Assembly (NCBI RefSeq): GCF_000471905.2
Contig: NW_006499799.1
Location: 2,296,589-2,360,588 of the forward strand
Length of the DNA: 64,000 nt
From: Amborella trichopoda
Lineage: Eukaryota; Streptophyta; Magnoliopsida; Amborellales; Amborellaceae
Direction of reading: 5' to 3'
Part shown: positions 21,887 to 32,664 of the stretch, piece by piece
Numbering within the stretch: position 1 is the stretch's first letter
Layout of the letters: every line of letters starts with the position of its first letter
Translations under genes and position numbers: made by a program
Notes under the pieces: generated by a model
What the model saw: the letters and a program-made list of their open reading frames with translations, nothing else
Told to the model about the DNA's origin: nothing
The model's database searches: none

Positions 21887-22980
21887 TAGAGCAAAAGCTT
21901 CATTGCTAAAAGATGCTAAGGGGCCGTGAAAAACCTGTGCTCACAAGGGCGTATAGCCGACTGGTCACTTAAGGCATATCGCTGGCAAACTATCGTCATC
22001 TGGCAGCCAAGGGCAAGACTAGCACCATCTACCTGCTGAGATAGTATCGTCATGCGTAGAAGGCAGGACTATCACCGTCTCACGGGTATCGTCGTCTGCC
22101 CGAAGAGATGGTATTTTTGTGCGCAGAAGGTATGACAATCATCGTCTCGCAACTAAGGAGCTGTCACAATCTACCGAAGTAAAGCACTTGATGCCGCCTG
22201 CACTCTAGCTATTCTCAAGCGTCGCACATGCGGCGTAATACGTCCCTTGAAACCTAGGCATGCCGCTTGACAATCAAGACGTGGCCTGTCGCTGCGCGTG
22301 TGGAAAGTAATTGTTCGTCGTCTCACAACCCTTCGTCTCCCGACTATTGCAGGCCTGTGATGCCTCGGGTTCTCACTGAAGTTTCCTCTTCACGCTGGGA
22401 ACTCACTCCTGTTCATTGGAAAACCCTTCCCTGTCTTCTACTCTCTACCAGAGTTGGCAAAAGGACCATCGAAATCCACCTAAAGCTCTCCTGTGACCCT
22501 GTGGACTTCCCTTCTCCATGTTTTCGCACTTCTGCAGTTCGTCACAACTCATCGGTTCACTGTGGTTCCGATGAGCCCACTTCTTTTCCTCCTTCTTCTT
22601 TTCTGATAACCAAAGGACTGTTAGAGCCCCCTGACCTTTCTCTAACCTTCCCACAATCGTGAAACTACCAAAAAAACTCTAGAACTCTGACAGAACACAA
22701 CTTCAACTATTGCAGTTTTCACTGGAAAAGTCTCGATAAAACTCTAAGTAGCCCCTGTACCTTGCACAGACAGCCTTGACACTTTCCAAAAACATTTGCA
22801 AGCACTGTGGGAAGGTTCGCGACCCGCTCAACCTCACCAGAAAACTTCTAAAGGCCTGTATGCTCTAAGTATTGGTCGAGGAACTCTTGTCGAAAATCTC
22901 TTGGCAGAAGCTCTGACTCTTTCTCTCTCTAAAAACTTCCTTCAGTGTTTTACCTTTAGATAAAACAGTAAAAAGGGAAT
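21887..22980 (-). other. 5' leader (possible intron) of the antisense PMD unit
   Basis: About 1.1 kb lie between the antisense TATA box and the first PMD-like ATG. No coherent protein is visible. A possible donor (CTG then GTGAGG near 22835) and several TTGCAG-like acceptors are present, so a 5'-UTR intron is possible. A plus-strand run of CATCGTCTG/ATCGTC-like degenerate repeats occupies 21960-22150. Confidence 0.35.
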
Positions 22981-22986
22981 TTCCCC

Positions 22987-22994
22987 CTTTTATA
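22987..22994 (-). promoter_or_regulatory. Antisense TATA box, copy D
   Basis: TATAAAAG on the minus strand, then GGGGAAATTCCC, ACTGTTTTATCTAAAGGTAA, AACAC and a GA-rich leader. The sequence is alignable with 4687 (minus) and 37380 (plus). Confidence 0.65.
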
Positions 22995-23089
22995 CTCAGC
23001 GGTGCCAAAAACTACCCCCCACAAGATTGAAATGACACTCCAGTATGCCTCTTCAGATGACAATAAGACCAGGCAGGGTGGGTCAAGCT

Positions 23090-23350
23090 CGAGACTCAAA
23101 GGAACTATCGTCGTGCGCTTTGCTAAGGGGCGATCGTCGTGCACTTCATGAGGATTTATCACTACACGCTTCACCGGGAGGCTATCGTCATGCGCCTTAC
23201 CCAGAGGCTACCACCGTGCGCTTCATGAGGACTCATCGCCGCATGCTTCATTGAGAGGCTATTGTCGTGCGTCGCATCGAGGAGCTATTGTCGCATGCCT
23301 CATCGAGGAGCTATCGCTGCATGCTTCACTGGAAGGTAACATCGTGCGCA
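23090..23350 (+). repeat. 30-36 bp repeats, 3' region copy D
   Basis: About eight units with GAGGCTATCGTCGTGCG and CTTCATGAGG-like halves. Confidence 0.7.
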
Positions 23351-23559
23351 TCACAATAGACCTAACGTTGTACGGTGCCATCTAGGCCTAATGCCACGTA
23401 CGCCATCCAAGACTTAGTACCATGCACATGCTATGGCACTCTCATCTGAACCACCATTCTACATCCCCAAGGATTTTAGTTCCTACACCACGGTCTCACT
23501 CCTTAGGGAGTTGAGTCTCCAATGATGGCTCTGTTCCCCCAGGGAGCACATGCCCTCAC

Positions 23560-23830
23560 CACAGCCATGGTCTAGACGCACGACCTTAAATTGCATGGTC
23601 CAAACTATATGACCTTAAAAAGTAGCGGAGGTCTAATCACACGACCGTAAACTGCATGGTCCTAGTTGCATGACTCTAAACTGTATAACCATGGTCCAAA
23701 CTACATGACCTTAAACTGTAGCGAAGGTCTAGTTGCTTGACCTTAAAATGCATGGTCCTAGCAGTATGACTTTTAACAACATAACCATAGTCCAAGCTAC
23801 AAGACCTTAAAACTGTAAAGCATGGCACGA
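23560..23830 (+). repeat. 34-bp repeats, copy D
   Basis: Units with GCATGACCTTAAACTG and CATGGTCCAAACTATATGACC cores. Many contain GGTC...GACC inverted repeats. Further units lie at 24285-24540 and 24880-24965. Confidence 0.75.
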
Positions 23831-26025
23831 AAAAAGTCCATACGCATGACTTTAATTGTAAGATGGACCACCTCTTCGTCAGGTGTATTTCATCAACATC
23901 CCCAGTGGAGTTAGGTGCATGAAAAAAAACGAGGGCTGTCGCACTTACCACTTCAATCCCCAAAGGGTATGTTTCACACCAACATCCCCCAGTAGGACTC
24001 ACATTTGCGACCCACTATCCTCAGGGAGTTAGGGTCATTCTTATATTTTCAACCCCCAGTGGGGTTGAATTTGTGCTCTAGCCTGTCATTCTCAGCAGAG
24101 TTATACACATACCATTAACCATCATTCCCAGGGATCACACTTGCCCTCTTAATCCCCAGTGAAATTCGATCATCATCTAAAGCTTTCTGCTTGAGTATAG
24201 CCTTAGCTATTTTTATCCTCAGGGAGTCATATCGCTATCCACAAACTTATCCCCCATGGAGCTTCACCTATGAGGCGACCCACACAATGGTCTGTGCTGC
24301 ATGACCTTAAACTGCAGAGCAATGGTCTGTGCTACATGACCTTAAACTGCATAGCCATGGTCCAAACTATATGGCCTTAAATTGTAGTGAAGGTCTAATT
24401 GCATGACCTTAAAGCTGTGTGGTCCTAGTTGCACGACTTTATACTGTCCAAGCTATATGACCCTAAACCATAGCGCACGTCCTAACTGCATGACGTTAAA
24501 AAGCTTTGCCCAGGTCTCGGAGGCACGACGTTAAACTCGCCTTCACATATGCGCACACCCCCTTTAGGTGCATCTTTATGCACGCCTTCCCTAACCGACC
24601 TATCCGTGTATGCACACCACCTTCATAATTTTCCCAACGAATCCATTCCCTTTACCATTACTATTTATCATTTCCCAGTGAGTCTCACCCATGCTCACAA
24701 AATGGCTAACCATCCCGCCATCCATACTCGTCATAAGCTAGTGGGTCACAAGTTTTTACCCACCATTACACATCATCCATCATTCATAGGTAGCCTCTGC
24801 CATCTCCCCAAAGTGAGTCAAAACCACCACTATGCTTACTCCATGGCCTCCACAGACTATCATTCATCACCACTACGGTCCAGCTATATGACCCTAAACT
24901 ATAGTGCGTGTCCTGGCCGCATGATGTTAAAAGTCTTCGCACAAGTCTCGAAGGCATGACCGTAAACACGCTTTCACAAACAAAAACGGGCATGGTGTAC
25001 ACCTGGACCAAGGAACACCATGAGTAAAACTGACGAACGGGCATGGTCACAAAACCATGAGCAAAAAGGGCACCATGAGCAAAAACGGATGAAAAGGGTG
25101 GACATGGCCACAAAGGTCATGAGTAAAAGAGCCTAAAAACCCGCAAAGGGCGTTTGGACTAACAAAATAGGTTGACACAGCATCAGAGCCTCAGCCGGCA
25201 CCCAATTGTCAAAATAAACATAATTTTAGCTAATGAGGCCTATGCAAAATCCTCAACTTCCAACATCCAATCACAATGCAAAATGGCTCACCAGGGAGTG
25301 AGAGCCTCATAAGATCTCCCACACGTCACCTCCAAAAACAACAAGAGTCCTTGAAGGTGAGGACAATGACAGAAAGATCCCTCCAAATGCTAAAGATCCT
25401 CACAAAGGTAAAACACTGTCAAAGCCAAGGCCTAACCTGCCAAAGACTTCAGGGTTATTCCTCACCATGAGATCACCTCGGTAAAAACCTTCCTTAACCT
25501 ACAGGCCCAGATCTTCGGGATAGGCTCATAAAAAGCCCCCGACTAGACTCGACAGGATAGGGGCCACATGGCTACCTCATCAAAATTCTCCCTAGCCGAC
25601 AGGCTCGGATCTTCGGGACAGGTTAGACGCCCGCCAATGGAGCCCGCTAGATGGGACCTACAGAGATACGTTGATCATCAAAAGCAAACCTAGTGTAGCA
25701 GCCGACAATGCCGACCAAAGGTTCATAGCACTTCGCTGCCAGATAGACGCGATTCTAACTTATGAGGTCCCTACAAAATCCTCAAAGTGTCAGAATTGCA
25801 AATAGTCCCTCGAGGATGAGGACTTTGATAGATCCCTCAAAAGTATCTTCTCCTTGAAAGTCTCAATGGATGGACCCGTACATTATGTCCAAACATTTGA
25901 GCATCCTAGTTACAACATTGTGTGGATATCCTCGGTGTTCACATAATCCTATGGCTAGCTAGGGGAAATGTTTTGAATGATTGTACTTCTCGCTTCTCTC
26001 AAAGAAAACATTCAGCAGAGCATGC

Positions 26026-29002
26026 TGTTGGAAGACATATTTCATCATCATGTGTCCCCAGCCAATAAAGCCTAACAAACTGTGAAAATTCTGACAGGCT
26101 CAGAATGACCCCAAAACTGGTCAAGATCTTCATAAGGACTCTCAAAAGTCTCCTATCAATTTTTGTCGTATTCTGACATGTTTAAGGCAGTGCAGACTGA
26201 GAAACAATATCGACAGAATCAGCCTCTAGCACCCTGAAGCAGACCCTATAACTAGAACTATATTTTCGATGCCTCAATTTGTTGTGGATCCATCTCCATT
26301 GGATTTGGCACAGCTAAAAACCCCCAAGGGTCAAATTTCAGCTTAAACGAACATCCTAGGAAGATGTTATAGGCTAAATACCGAAGCAGGAGGAGTCCCA
26401 TGCTAATCCCGTGCGACCATCCTGCAACTCAACTCCATTAAAGGTATAATCATAAATAGTGAATTTCGACGCTAATATCTCCCCCGTCTCGCGTCGGATC
26501 ATGCAAAAATTTTGTGAGAATGTTCGTCTCATCTAGACGAGCATTTCGATATGTGGCACGCTCGGCGATGACGGTCGAGCGTGAAGAAAAGCTAAAGAGA
26601 AGTTGCTGATTTGTGAAGAAAGTTGCATGAAAATCAGCAGCATCGTACCTTGCTTAAGCGGCCAAATCATGCTGCTCGCGAACTCGATCGATGCGTAACC
26701 AAATCCATCACTTGTGTAAGGTCTAGGGCTATTTTTAGTACAAACCCCGTACATGATGAAAACTCGGATTCTGCCCATGAAGCCGATGAAGAGACTGCAA
26801 ATTTCGACGCTAAAATTCCAAAATCTTCATCCGGACACGGAATCGAGCTGCGTTTGTTGCCACACGATTGTGACAACATGCCCAGTGTGATCCAGTGAAT
26901 AAATCACAGAAAAACATCAAGAAAAGAGCACACTATCGATCCGAAGTTTCAAGATTTATCCAAATTTCAAGCCGCATGATCGTGGCCTACAAACACGATC
27001 CATGGCTCGAAGTTGGTATCAAATCGATCGTCATGCCGAGCTCTATAAGAAAACAATCATCTTTTGATCAAACGAGCATCAAAGCAACCCTGGATCATCC
27101 ATGAAAAATCACTCACGTTCCAGGGCAGCATAGGGATTGTTTTGAAATTCCATAGATTGTTAGGAAGGGGCAAATCTATCATTTTTAACCCATTTTTCCT
27201 ATTTACTTTAATTCAGTTAAATCTTAATTTTCAGCAATTAAGATTAATTTTGAGCAATCCACCCATGTTTGGGAACAACTCTATGTATACCATGTACTAT
27301 CATTGTACGCAGAGGCTAAAAACCCTTCACCAAAAGACAATTTTTACTTAATTGAATTCACTTTCTTTCTTATTGTTGGGTCACATTGAGAGAGAGAGGA
27401 AGGAGAGAGAAACTTTTGGATCAGTACCCCTAGGCTGGAGGTAGATCTTTCTCTCTCTTCTTTTCTGTTATTTTCTTTTCCTCTTCTTTTTCTTCTTCTT
27501 TCTCTTCTTCTCTTTCTTCTTCTTCTTCTTCGTCTGAGCCTCTCTCAAAGGCCATGCACGGTAGTGGCAGTGTCGTGCATGCCTCTTTCTTTTCTTTTTT
27601 TTCTTCATCTTGTGGTTTCATAGGTCGCGCATGGCGATGACAACACCATGCGTGAGCTTCTTTCCGCTTCTGTTCGTTCATCTCTTTCTCTCGACGAGAC
27701 TCGCAGACGGTGCTACTCATCATCATTTGCAGATGTATCCTCGACGTCACAATGAGGAGCACGGACAGTGAAACTTATTGTCGCTTGCAGGGGTTTCCCC
27801 CTTTTGCACGCCTATTGTAGACAGTGATGCCTATTACCGTTGCCCTCGAGGGGTCGCGACAACACCTATCGCTGTCTGCGAGCTTCCTTCTTGCGCTCGG
27901 TGCCTATCGCCGTCTGCGAGCTTCCTTCACGTGCTCAGTGCTTATTGCCATCTGCGAGCTTCCTTCACTCGCTTGGTGCCTATCGCCGTCCGCGAGCTTC
28001 CTTCGTGCTCTCGGTCGCTATCACCATCCGCGAGCTTCCTTTGTGCACTCGGTGCCTACTGCAGTCCGTAAACCTCTCTCGTGCACTCGGTGTCCCTCAC
28101 CGTCTGCAGGTTTCTCTTGTGTCCCACGCCTATCGTTGTGTGCCTCAGAAAGAACTATCACCGCGCGCTTCACAAGAGGTTATCGCCACTCGCGTAGGGG
28201 TGTGCTGCCTTCTCGTATTGCCAACGCGATGCCCAACACTGCCTGTAGTTCACTACTCACCCTCTAGCCATGAGTAGTAGTGTCTAGAGTCGTTCAAAGG
28301 TCGCGACACTATTATTCCACGATTGTGGGTGATACCACCGAGCGTCATCGGGATCCCATCTCTCTGTTGCCTCGTGCCTTCTCTTCGTTCTCTCTTCTTC
28401 TCACTTGACTGAGGGTTGACTCAGTCTAGTATCGCCTCAGCGGTCTGGTTGTCAAGCAGTATTGCTGTCGTACTGGTCCCAAGTATAATGCCCGTCTTGC
28501 TGCCACACCAGATTAAGACAGTCTTATTGGCCTCGGTTTTACGTAGTATTTCCATCATGTTGGTCTTGAGTACCATGGCTGTCTTGCTACCACTCCGAGT
28601 CGGTCACTATCCAACTATCATGATAGTCTCGTCCCTTCATCACCCTCTCATATGAACGTACATTCCCTAAGACAAAGTTGGGTCCCTTTGGCTCACTTGT
28701 CTTGAAAATTAACCATATTAGTGATGTACAGAAAACAAGGTGATCGCAAGTCAAGGGAGGCAATTCTGATCCAGTTAGACCAGCTGGGGGGCTTTCTTCA
28801 TGATCTAAGAGGGTGCCCATGCGAGCCAGCCTGAGTAAGTCCCGAACTCACCTAAACTTCCTCTCTCATCAGTTGGTATACCTTCTCTTGCTCTTGAGCA
28901 AGGTTCTGAGAGAGCGATCTCAAGTCCCAGGTTCCCTAGAAACCTGAGATATATGCCGCCAAATCATCTAGATTCGGAGGGCGATATTGAGGCACCTAAC
29001 CA
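26026..29002 (+). mobile_element. 3' LTR of Tat-like element, copy D (2.98 kb)
   Basis: It begins TGTTGGAAGAC and ends CACCTAACCA. No primer site follows; the next base is copia coding sequence, which identifies this as a 3' LTR inserted into, or truncating, the copia element. It contains U3, a weak TATA-like CTATGTATAC at 27281, a CT-rich block at 27440-27530 and the 38-bp minisatellite. Confidence 0.85.
27840..28130 (+). repeat. 38-bp minisatellite in U5 of LTR copy D
   Basis: About eight units of the form TCGGTGCCTATCGCCGTC plus TGCGAGCTTCCTTCACGTGC. The unit length and sequence match LTR copy A. An inverted repeat CGAGC...GCTCG (for example 27879-27883 with 27895-27899) recurs. ORFs of 97-147 codons across it are repeat artefacts. 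Confidence 0.9.
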
Positions 29003-29355
29003 CCCAATAACTTGTACAAGCTCCCAACTAGGACTACTTTTATCACAATTAGAGCCCCTTTTGATACTTTGATTACTCCACCTTGACCGGTGAACTTATA
29101 TCCTCCTGAATCTAGAGAAGAGAGGAAAATCAAGCTCTTTTTCAGTTCCAGCACATGCCTAACATCCTTGGTTGCCCGAATAGACCCATCAAACATTCTT
29201 AAGTGAATTGAACCCATTCCAACCACCTTTCTAGTGGAATTGTTTCCCACAGATACTGATCCTCCTTCATATGACTCATATGAGTCAAACCATGTTCTAT
29301 GAGGGTACATGTAATGGGTGGCTCCATTATCAAGTATCCAATTTTGATAGAATAT
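29003..29355 (-). pseudogene. pol: Copia protease / pre-integrase fragment (truncated)
   Basis: It continues in the same frame as the copia gag after one TAA codon. NWILDNGATHYMYPHRTWFD is the Ty1/copia protease active-site region, where DSGA has become DNGA. It is followed by the GAG-pre-integrase start (GMGSIHLRMFDGSIRATKDV, LSSLDSGGYKF, GSLYKLLG). The frame ends where LTR copy D ends (29002), so integrase, RT and RNase H of this copia element are not in the window on this side. Confidence 0.85.
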
Positions 29356-30251
29356 TTAATTATATGCTACCATCAATACTTCATCTTCAATGAAACCGGA
29401 TGTAGACTCTCCAACTTGATTTGCTTCATTCTTAGATTCACTTGGCTTTGCACCTCCCGCATTTGGAGCTTTGGAAGAATTCACTCCATTTTTCTTAAAA
29501 CAATTCTTCTGTATATGATCGGGCTTCCCACAATGCCACCACACATTCTTGTTGTTGGGCCCTCTAGATTTTGATCGAAATCTTGAATTACTTTTTGAAT
29601 GATTCCATGATGGATCACCCTGTTCATTCGATCGACCTCTTGCCACAAGAGCTTCCGTCTTCGACTCTATCGAACTTCCCAAAGATGCATTCTTTCGAAG
29701 GTCATCGGTAAGTAGGGCACTGCACTTCGAGCCCAAATTAAGAGAATCCTCTTTACTACAACTTAATGTAGTAACAAAGTTATCATAGGATTCCGGCAAT
29801 GAACAAATCAAAGTGACCGCTTTGTCTTCATCATCCATTCTCACACCAATACTCTCAAGTTGACAAATTAGGTTACTAAACTCATTCAAGTATTGCGATA
29901 CATTTGCAGCTTCTTTCATTCTCCAGGTATACACTTTTCTCTTTAAGAAAATTCGGTTTGTAAGAGATTTTATTTGATCCAAACTTTCTAATTTTTCCCA
30001 CAAATCTTTTGTCGTCTTTTTGCCAACAATATTAAACAAAATCTCATTCGCGAAACACAAGCAAATAGTGGTCATGCCTTCATATCGAGCTCTTCTCAAT
30101 CATCATCGGTCATAATTACCAGTTTCTTATCTTTTTCAAGTAATGCTTTGTGTTGCCCTTGATGTACCAATAAATCATGCATTTTTAATTTCCAAATTTC
30201 AAAATTATCTTTCCCATTAAACTTCTCTACCTCAAACTTATGAGATTCCAT
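29356..30251 (-). pseudogene. gag: Copia Gag pseudogene (UBN2 type)
   Basis: The start ATG at 30251 gives MESHKFEVEKFNGKDNFEIW, typical of Ty1/copia Gag. An in-frame stop and a one-base shift near 30110-30095 precede the long open part (30099-29356). That part contains LFNIVGKKTTKDLWEKLESL, KSLTNRIFLKRKVYTWRMKE, YLNEFSNLICQLESIG and LPESYDNFVTTL. The zinc knuckle reads WWHCGKPDHIQKNC, with the first Cys of CCHC replaced by Trp. It would package genomic RNA in the particle, but protein and knuckle are damaged. It lies just inside the 5' LTR and PBS, as expected. Confidence 0.9.
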
Positions 30252-30281
30252 TTTCCCAAAAATACTACACTAACTCCTTGA

Positions 30282-30292
30282 GCTCTGATACA
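30282..30292 (-). promoter_or_regulatory. Copia primer-binding site (initiator tRNA-Met type)
   Basis: TGTATCAGAGC on the minus strand, next to the LTR end TTTTTCAACA. It is one base short of TGGTATCAGAGC, the usual copia site complementary to initiator tRNA-Met. Confidence 0.8.
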
Positions 30293-30294
30293 TT

Positions 30295-31027
30295 TGTTGA
30301 AAAATCGGGATAACCCAATCATCCCTTTTGAGAAAATCAAGATATCTCAAAACCCACTAGATGTAGTGAGCACTACACCACACTAATTTCAAAACTCAAA
30401 GAAAATGCCCAAGATGTAATAACAAGTGCAATTTTATTGGAAAAAATATAAGAACAATAAATCAAGCAATATGGGAAATCATCCAACCACAACACAAATG
30501 AAAATAGAGAGGGACACACACATATACGCGGTTCACCCAAGATGGGCTACGTCCATAAGCAAGACAACAGTGGTGTATTCACTATAAAGAGGAAAAATTA
30601 TAGGATTGGGGTTGTAGAGACTTGACTAATACAATCTCAAGGAATGCTCAAACAAAGAACTTCATATCATTAAACCACCAACAGTCGATCCCTTTCTTCG
30701 ATTCACTGTAACCACGAAGAAATGCCGACAAAATGGCTCAAGATGAGCCCAAATGGTGACGTTAGGTTTTCACAGTAAAAACCCCAAATTTCTCTCACTG
30801 TTTTCTCTTAAAAAAACTTTCTTCTTTCTCATTTTTTCTTTCGTTTTATACCCCTTTTAATCTCATGCCCGCGCACTTTTTTCATGCTCATGCCTGTGCA
30901 CGTCCCTTTACTTCTCAACTCATCTGCAAGGCTCTCTCTCTCTCTTTATAATCTCTTTTAAAGGGTCTCAACCAAAAGATGAAAATTAAATCTCATAAAG
31001 AGGCACACGAGGGTGATTTAGCATCAC
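30295..31027 (-). mobile_element. Copia 5' LTR, main part
   Basis: On the minus strand the LTR ends ...GATTTTTCAACA at 30295. Its beginning is split: GCTAAATCACCCTCGTGTGC at 31022 continues from the 14 bases at 49059-49072 (TGTTGGGGCGTGAT) across the 18-kb insertion. Rejoined, the LTR is about 740 bp and has TGTTG/CAACA ends. A TATA-like stretch (GATTATAAAGAG, minus) lies near 30945. Confidence 0.85.
31023..31027. repeat. Target-site duplication ATCAC, left copy
   Basis: ATCAC immediately precedes the element end TGGTTAGGTG at 31028. The same five bases follow the other end (49059-49063). Confidence 0.85.
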
Positions 31028-31759
31028 TGGTTAGGTGCCTCGATCTCGCCCTCTAGATCCCTGGGGGATCGAGCGTCTCGTGTATCGGGTTTCAGGGAAG
31101 ACCCGAGACGTTCATGAGATCGCTCTCTCGGGAACCTCATTCAAAAACGGTGGCAGGTCTTACCAACCGGTGAGAGAGGAATTTATAAGGTGGGTTCGGG
31201 AATTACTCGGGCTGACTCGCATGGGTGCCCTCTTAGATCACGAAGAAAGCCCCCCACTAATGAAACTGGCTTGGAAGCGCCTCCCTTGTTCTTCTTATTT
31301 TTAGCTTTCTACAATCACAAACATATATGGCAAAGGTTATGGGACAAGTGTGTCAGATCTCACCCTTTTTCTCTTTGATGAGCATAAACAAGCATGCGCA
31401 TTCAAGAGGAAGAAAGAGAAACGAGGGGAGGGAAGAATTCGACCAAATGAGAAGGTCAGGGTAGTGACTAGACTGGTGGATAATTGACATAAAGTGGTGG
31501 CAAAATGGGCTCGATAACTGAGACCGACTCACGGGATCACAACTAGATATTATTGCCAATATTGACTTGCTAGGCACGATGGTCAGTCTGTCGTGGCAGT
31601 AAAGCGGGCTAAGCGAACCTGGCAAGACAACATTATGGCTAGACGACAGAACTGCCATTAGATGCTAACCTCAATCTCTCTTAGTTGAACGAGAGAGCAA
31701 CAGAGGAATGGTTAAAGAGAGGAAGGGGATAGATGGAAGGAGAGAAAAGAAGGAAGAGG

Positions 31760-32400
31760 AGATGCAGTCGGCACTAGACATCACTGACTGTTTCAGGAGA
31801 TAAGAGAGAGAGGAAGCAGTCGGCGGTAAGCTTCACCGACTGTGTCAGATGAGAAGAGAGGAAGGGAGCCAACTGGCACTTCGTCTCACCAACTGACACA
31901 ATAAAAGAGGGAAAACCAGATGGCACCAGGCCTTGCCAACTGATAGAAGAAGAGGGGGAAGACCCACCCAGTGCTAGGCCTCACCAACTGGTAGAGAGAG
32001 AAAAAATAGCCGATGCAAGGCCTCGTCAACTGGTAGAAGAAGAGAGAGGAGACTAACCTAGCACTATGCCTCTCCGACTAGTAGAGAGAGAAACAACAAC
32101 CGACGTTAGGTCTCACCGATTGATAGATAAAGAGAGAAGACCAAATGCACTAGGTCTCATCGACTGATAGACGACGAGAGAGGAGACCAATCGGCATTAG
32201 GTCTCGTCGACTGGTAGAAGAAGAGAGAGAAGACTAATCGGTGCCATGTCTCATCGATTGATAGACGAAGAGAGAGAAATCCAACCAACATTAGGTCTTA
32301 TCAGTTGACAAAAGAAGAGAGAGAAAATCAACAGATATTAGGTCTCACCAGTTGATAAAAGAAGAGAGAGAAAGCCAACCAATGCTAGGTATCACCAGTT
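31760..32400 (-). repeat. 47-bp minisatellite in U5, 3' LTR of the 18-kb element
   Basis: About 13 units of 43-48 bp, plus-strand form CGACTGATAGAAGAAGAGAG plus AGACCAATCGG plus CATTAGGTCTCGT. Units contain inverted repeats such as CAGTCGG...CCGACTG near 31817-31840. Unit order and sequence correspond to 46990-47560. Confidence 0.9.
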
Positions 32401-32656
32401 GACAGGGAAAGAAGAGATATAGAGAGTGAGAAGAGAGAGAGAAGAGAGAGAAAGAAAGAGAGAGGGAACGAGAGAGAAAGTTGCCTACCCGAAGGGTATT
32501 AGACTTTTTCTTCTCTCTCCTCTCTCTCTCTCCAAGATGTACTCACAAGCTCAAGCAAGGAATCAAAATTTTATTGAATATTCAAAGAACTCATTCAAGA
32601 TCGAGAGGTGGTGGGGGGTTTGTGTGTCAGTCCTTTTACAATGAGGTAGTGCCTGT

Positions 32657-32664
32657 TTATATAA
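32657..32664 (-). promoter_or_regulatory. TATA box of the 3' LTR
   Basis: TATATAAA on the minus strand, followed by ACAGGC and the conserved R region with the AATAAA signal (ATTCAATAAAATTTTGATTC). Confidence 0.7.

Larger units (their letters stand above)
22995..26025 (+). mobile_element. Repeat-rich 3' region of Tat-like element, copy D
   Basis: Same order as copy B: 30-36 bp repeats (23090-23350), 34-bp family (23560-23830, 24285-24540, 24880-24965), spaced CCCCAGTGG-containing segments, a single unit of the 45-bp repeat at about 25285, a segment with CTCCCTAGCCGACAGGCTCG near 25580, and a purine-containing end (AACATTCAGCAGAGCATGC) before the LTR. No coding sequence is supported. Confidence 0.8.
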
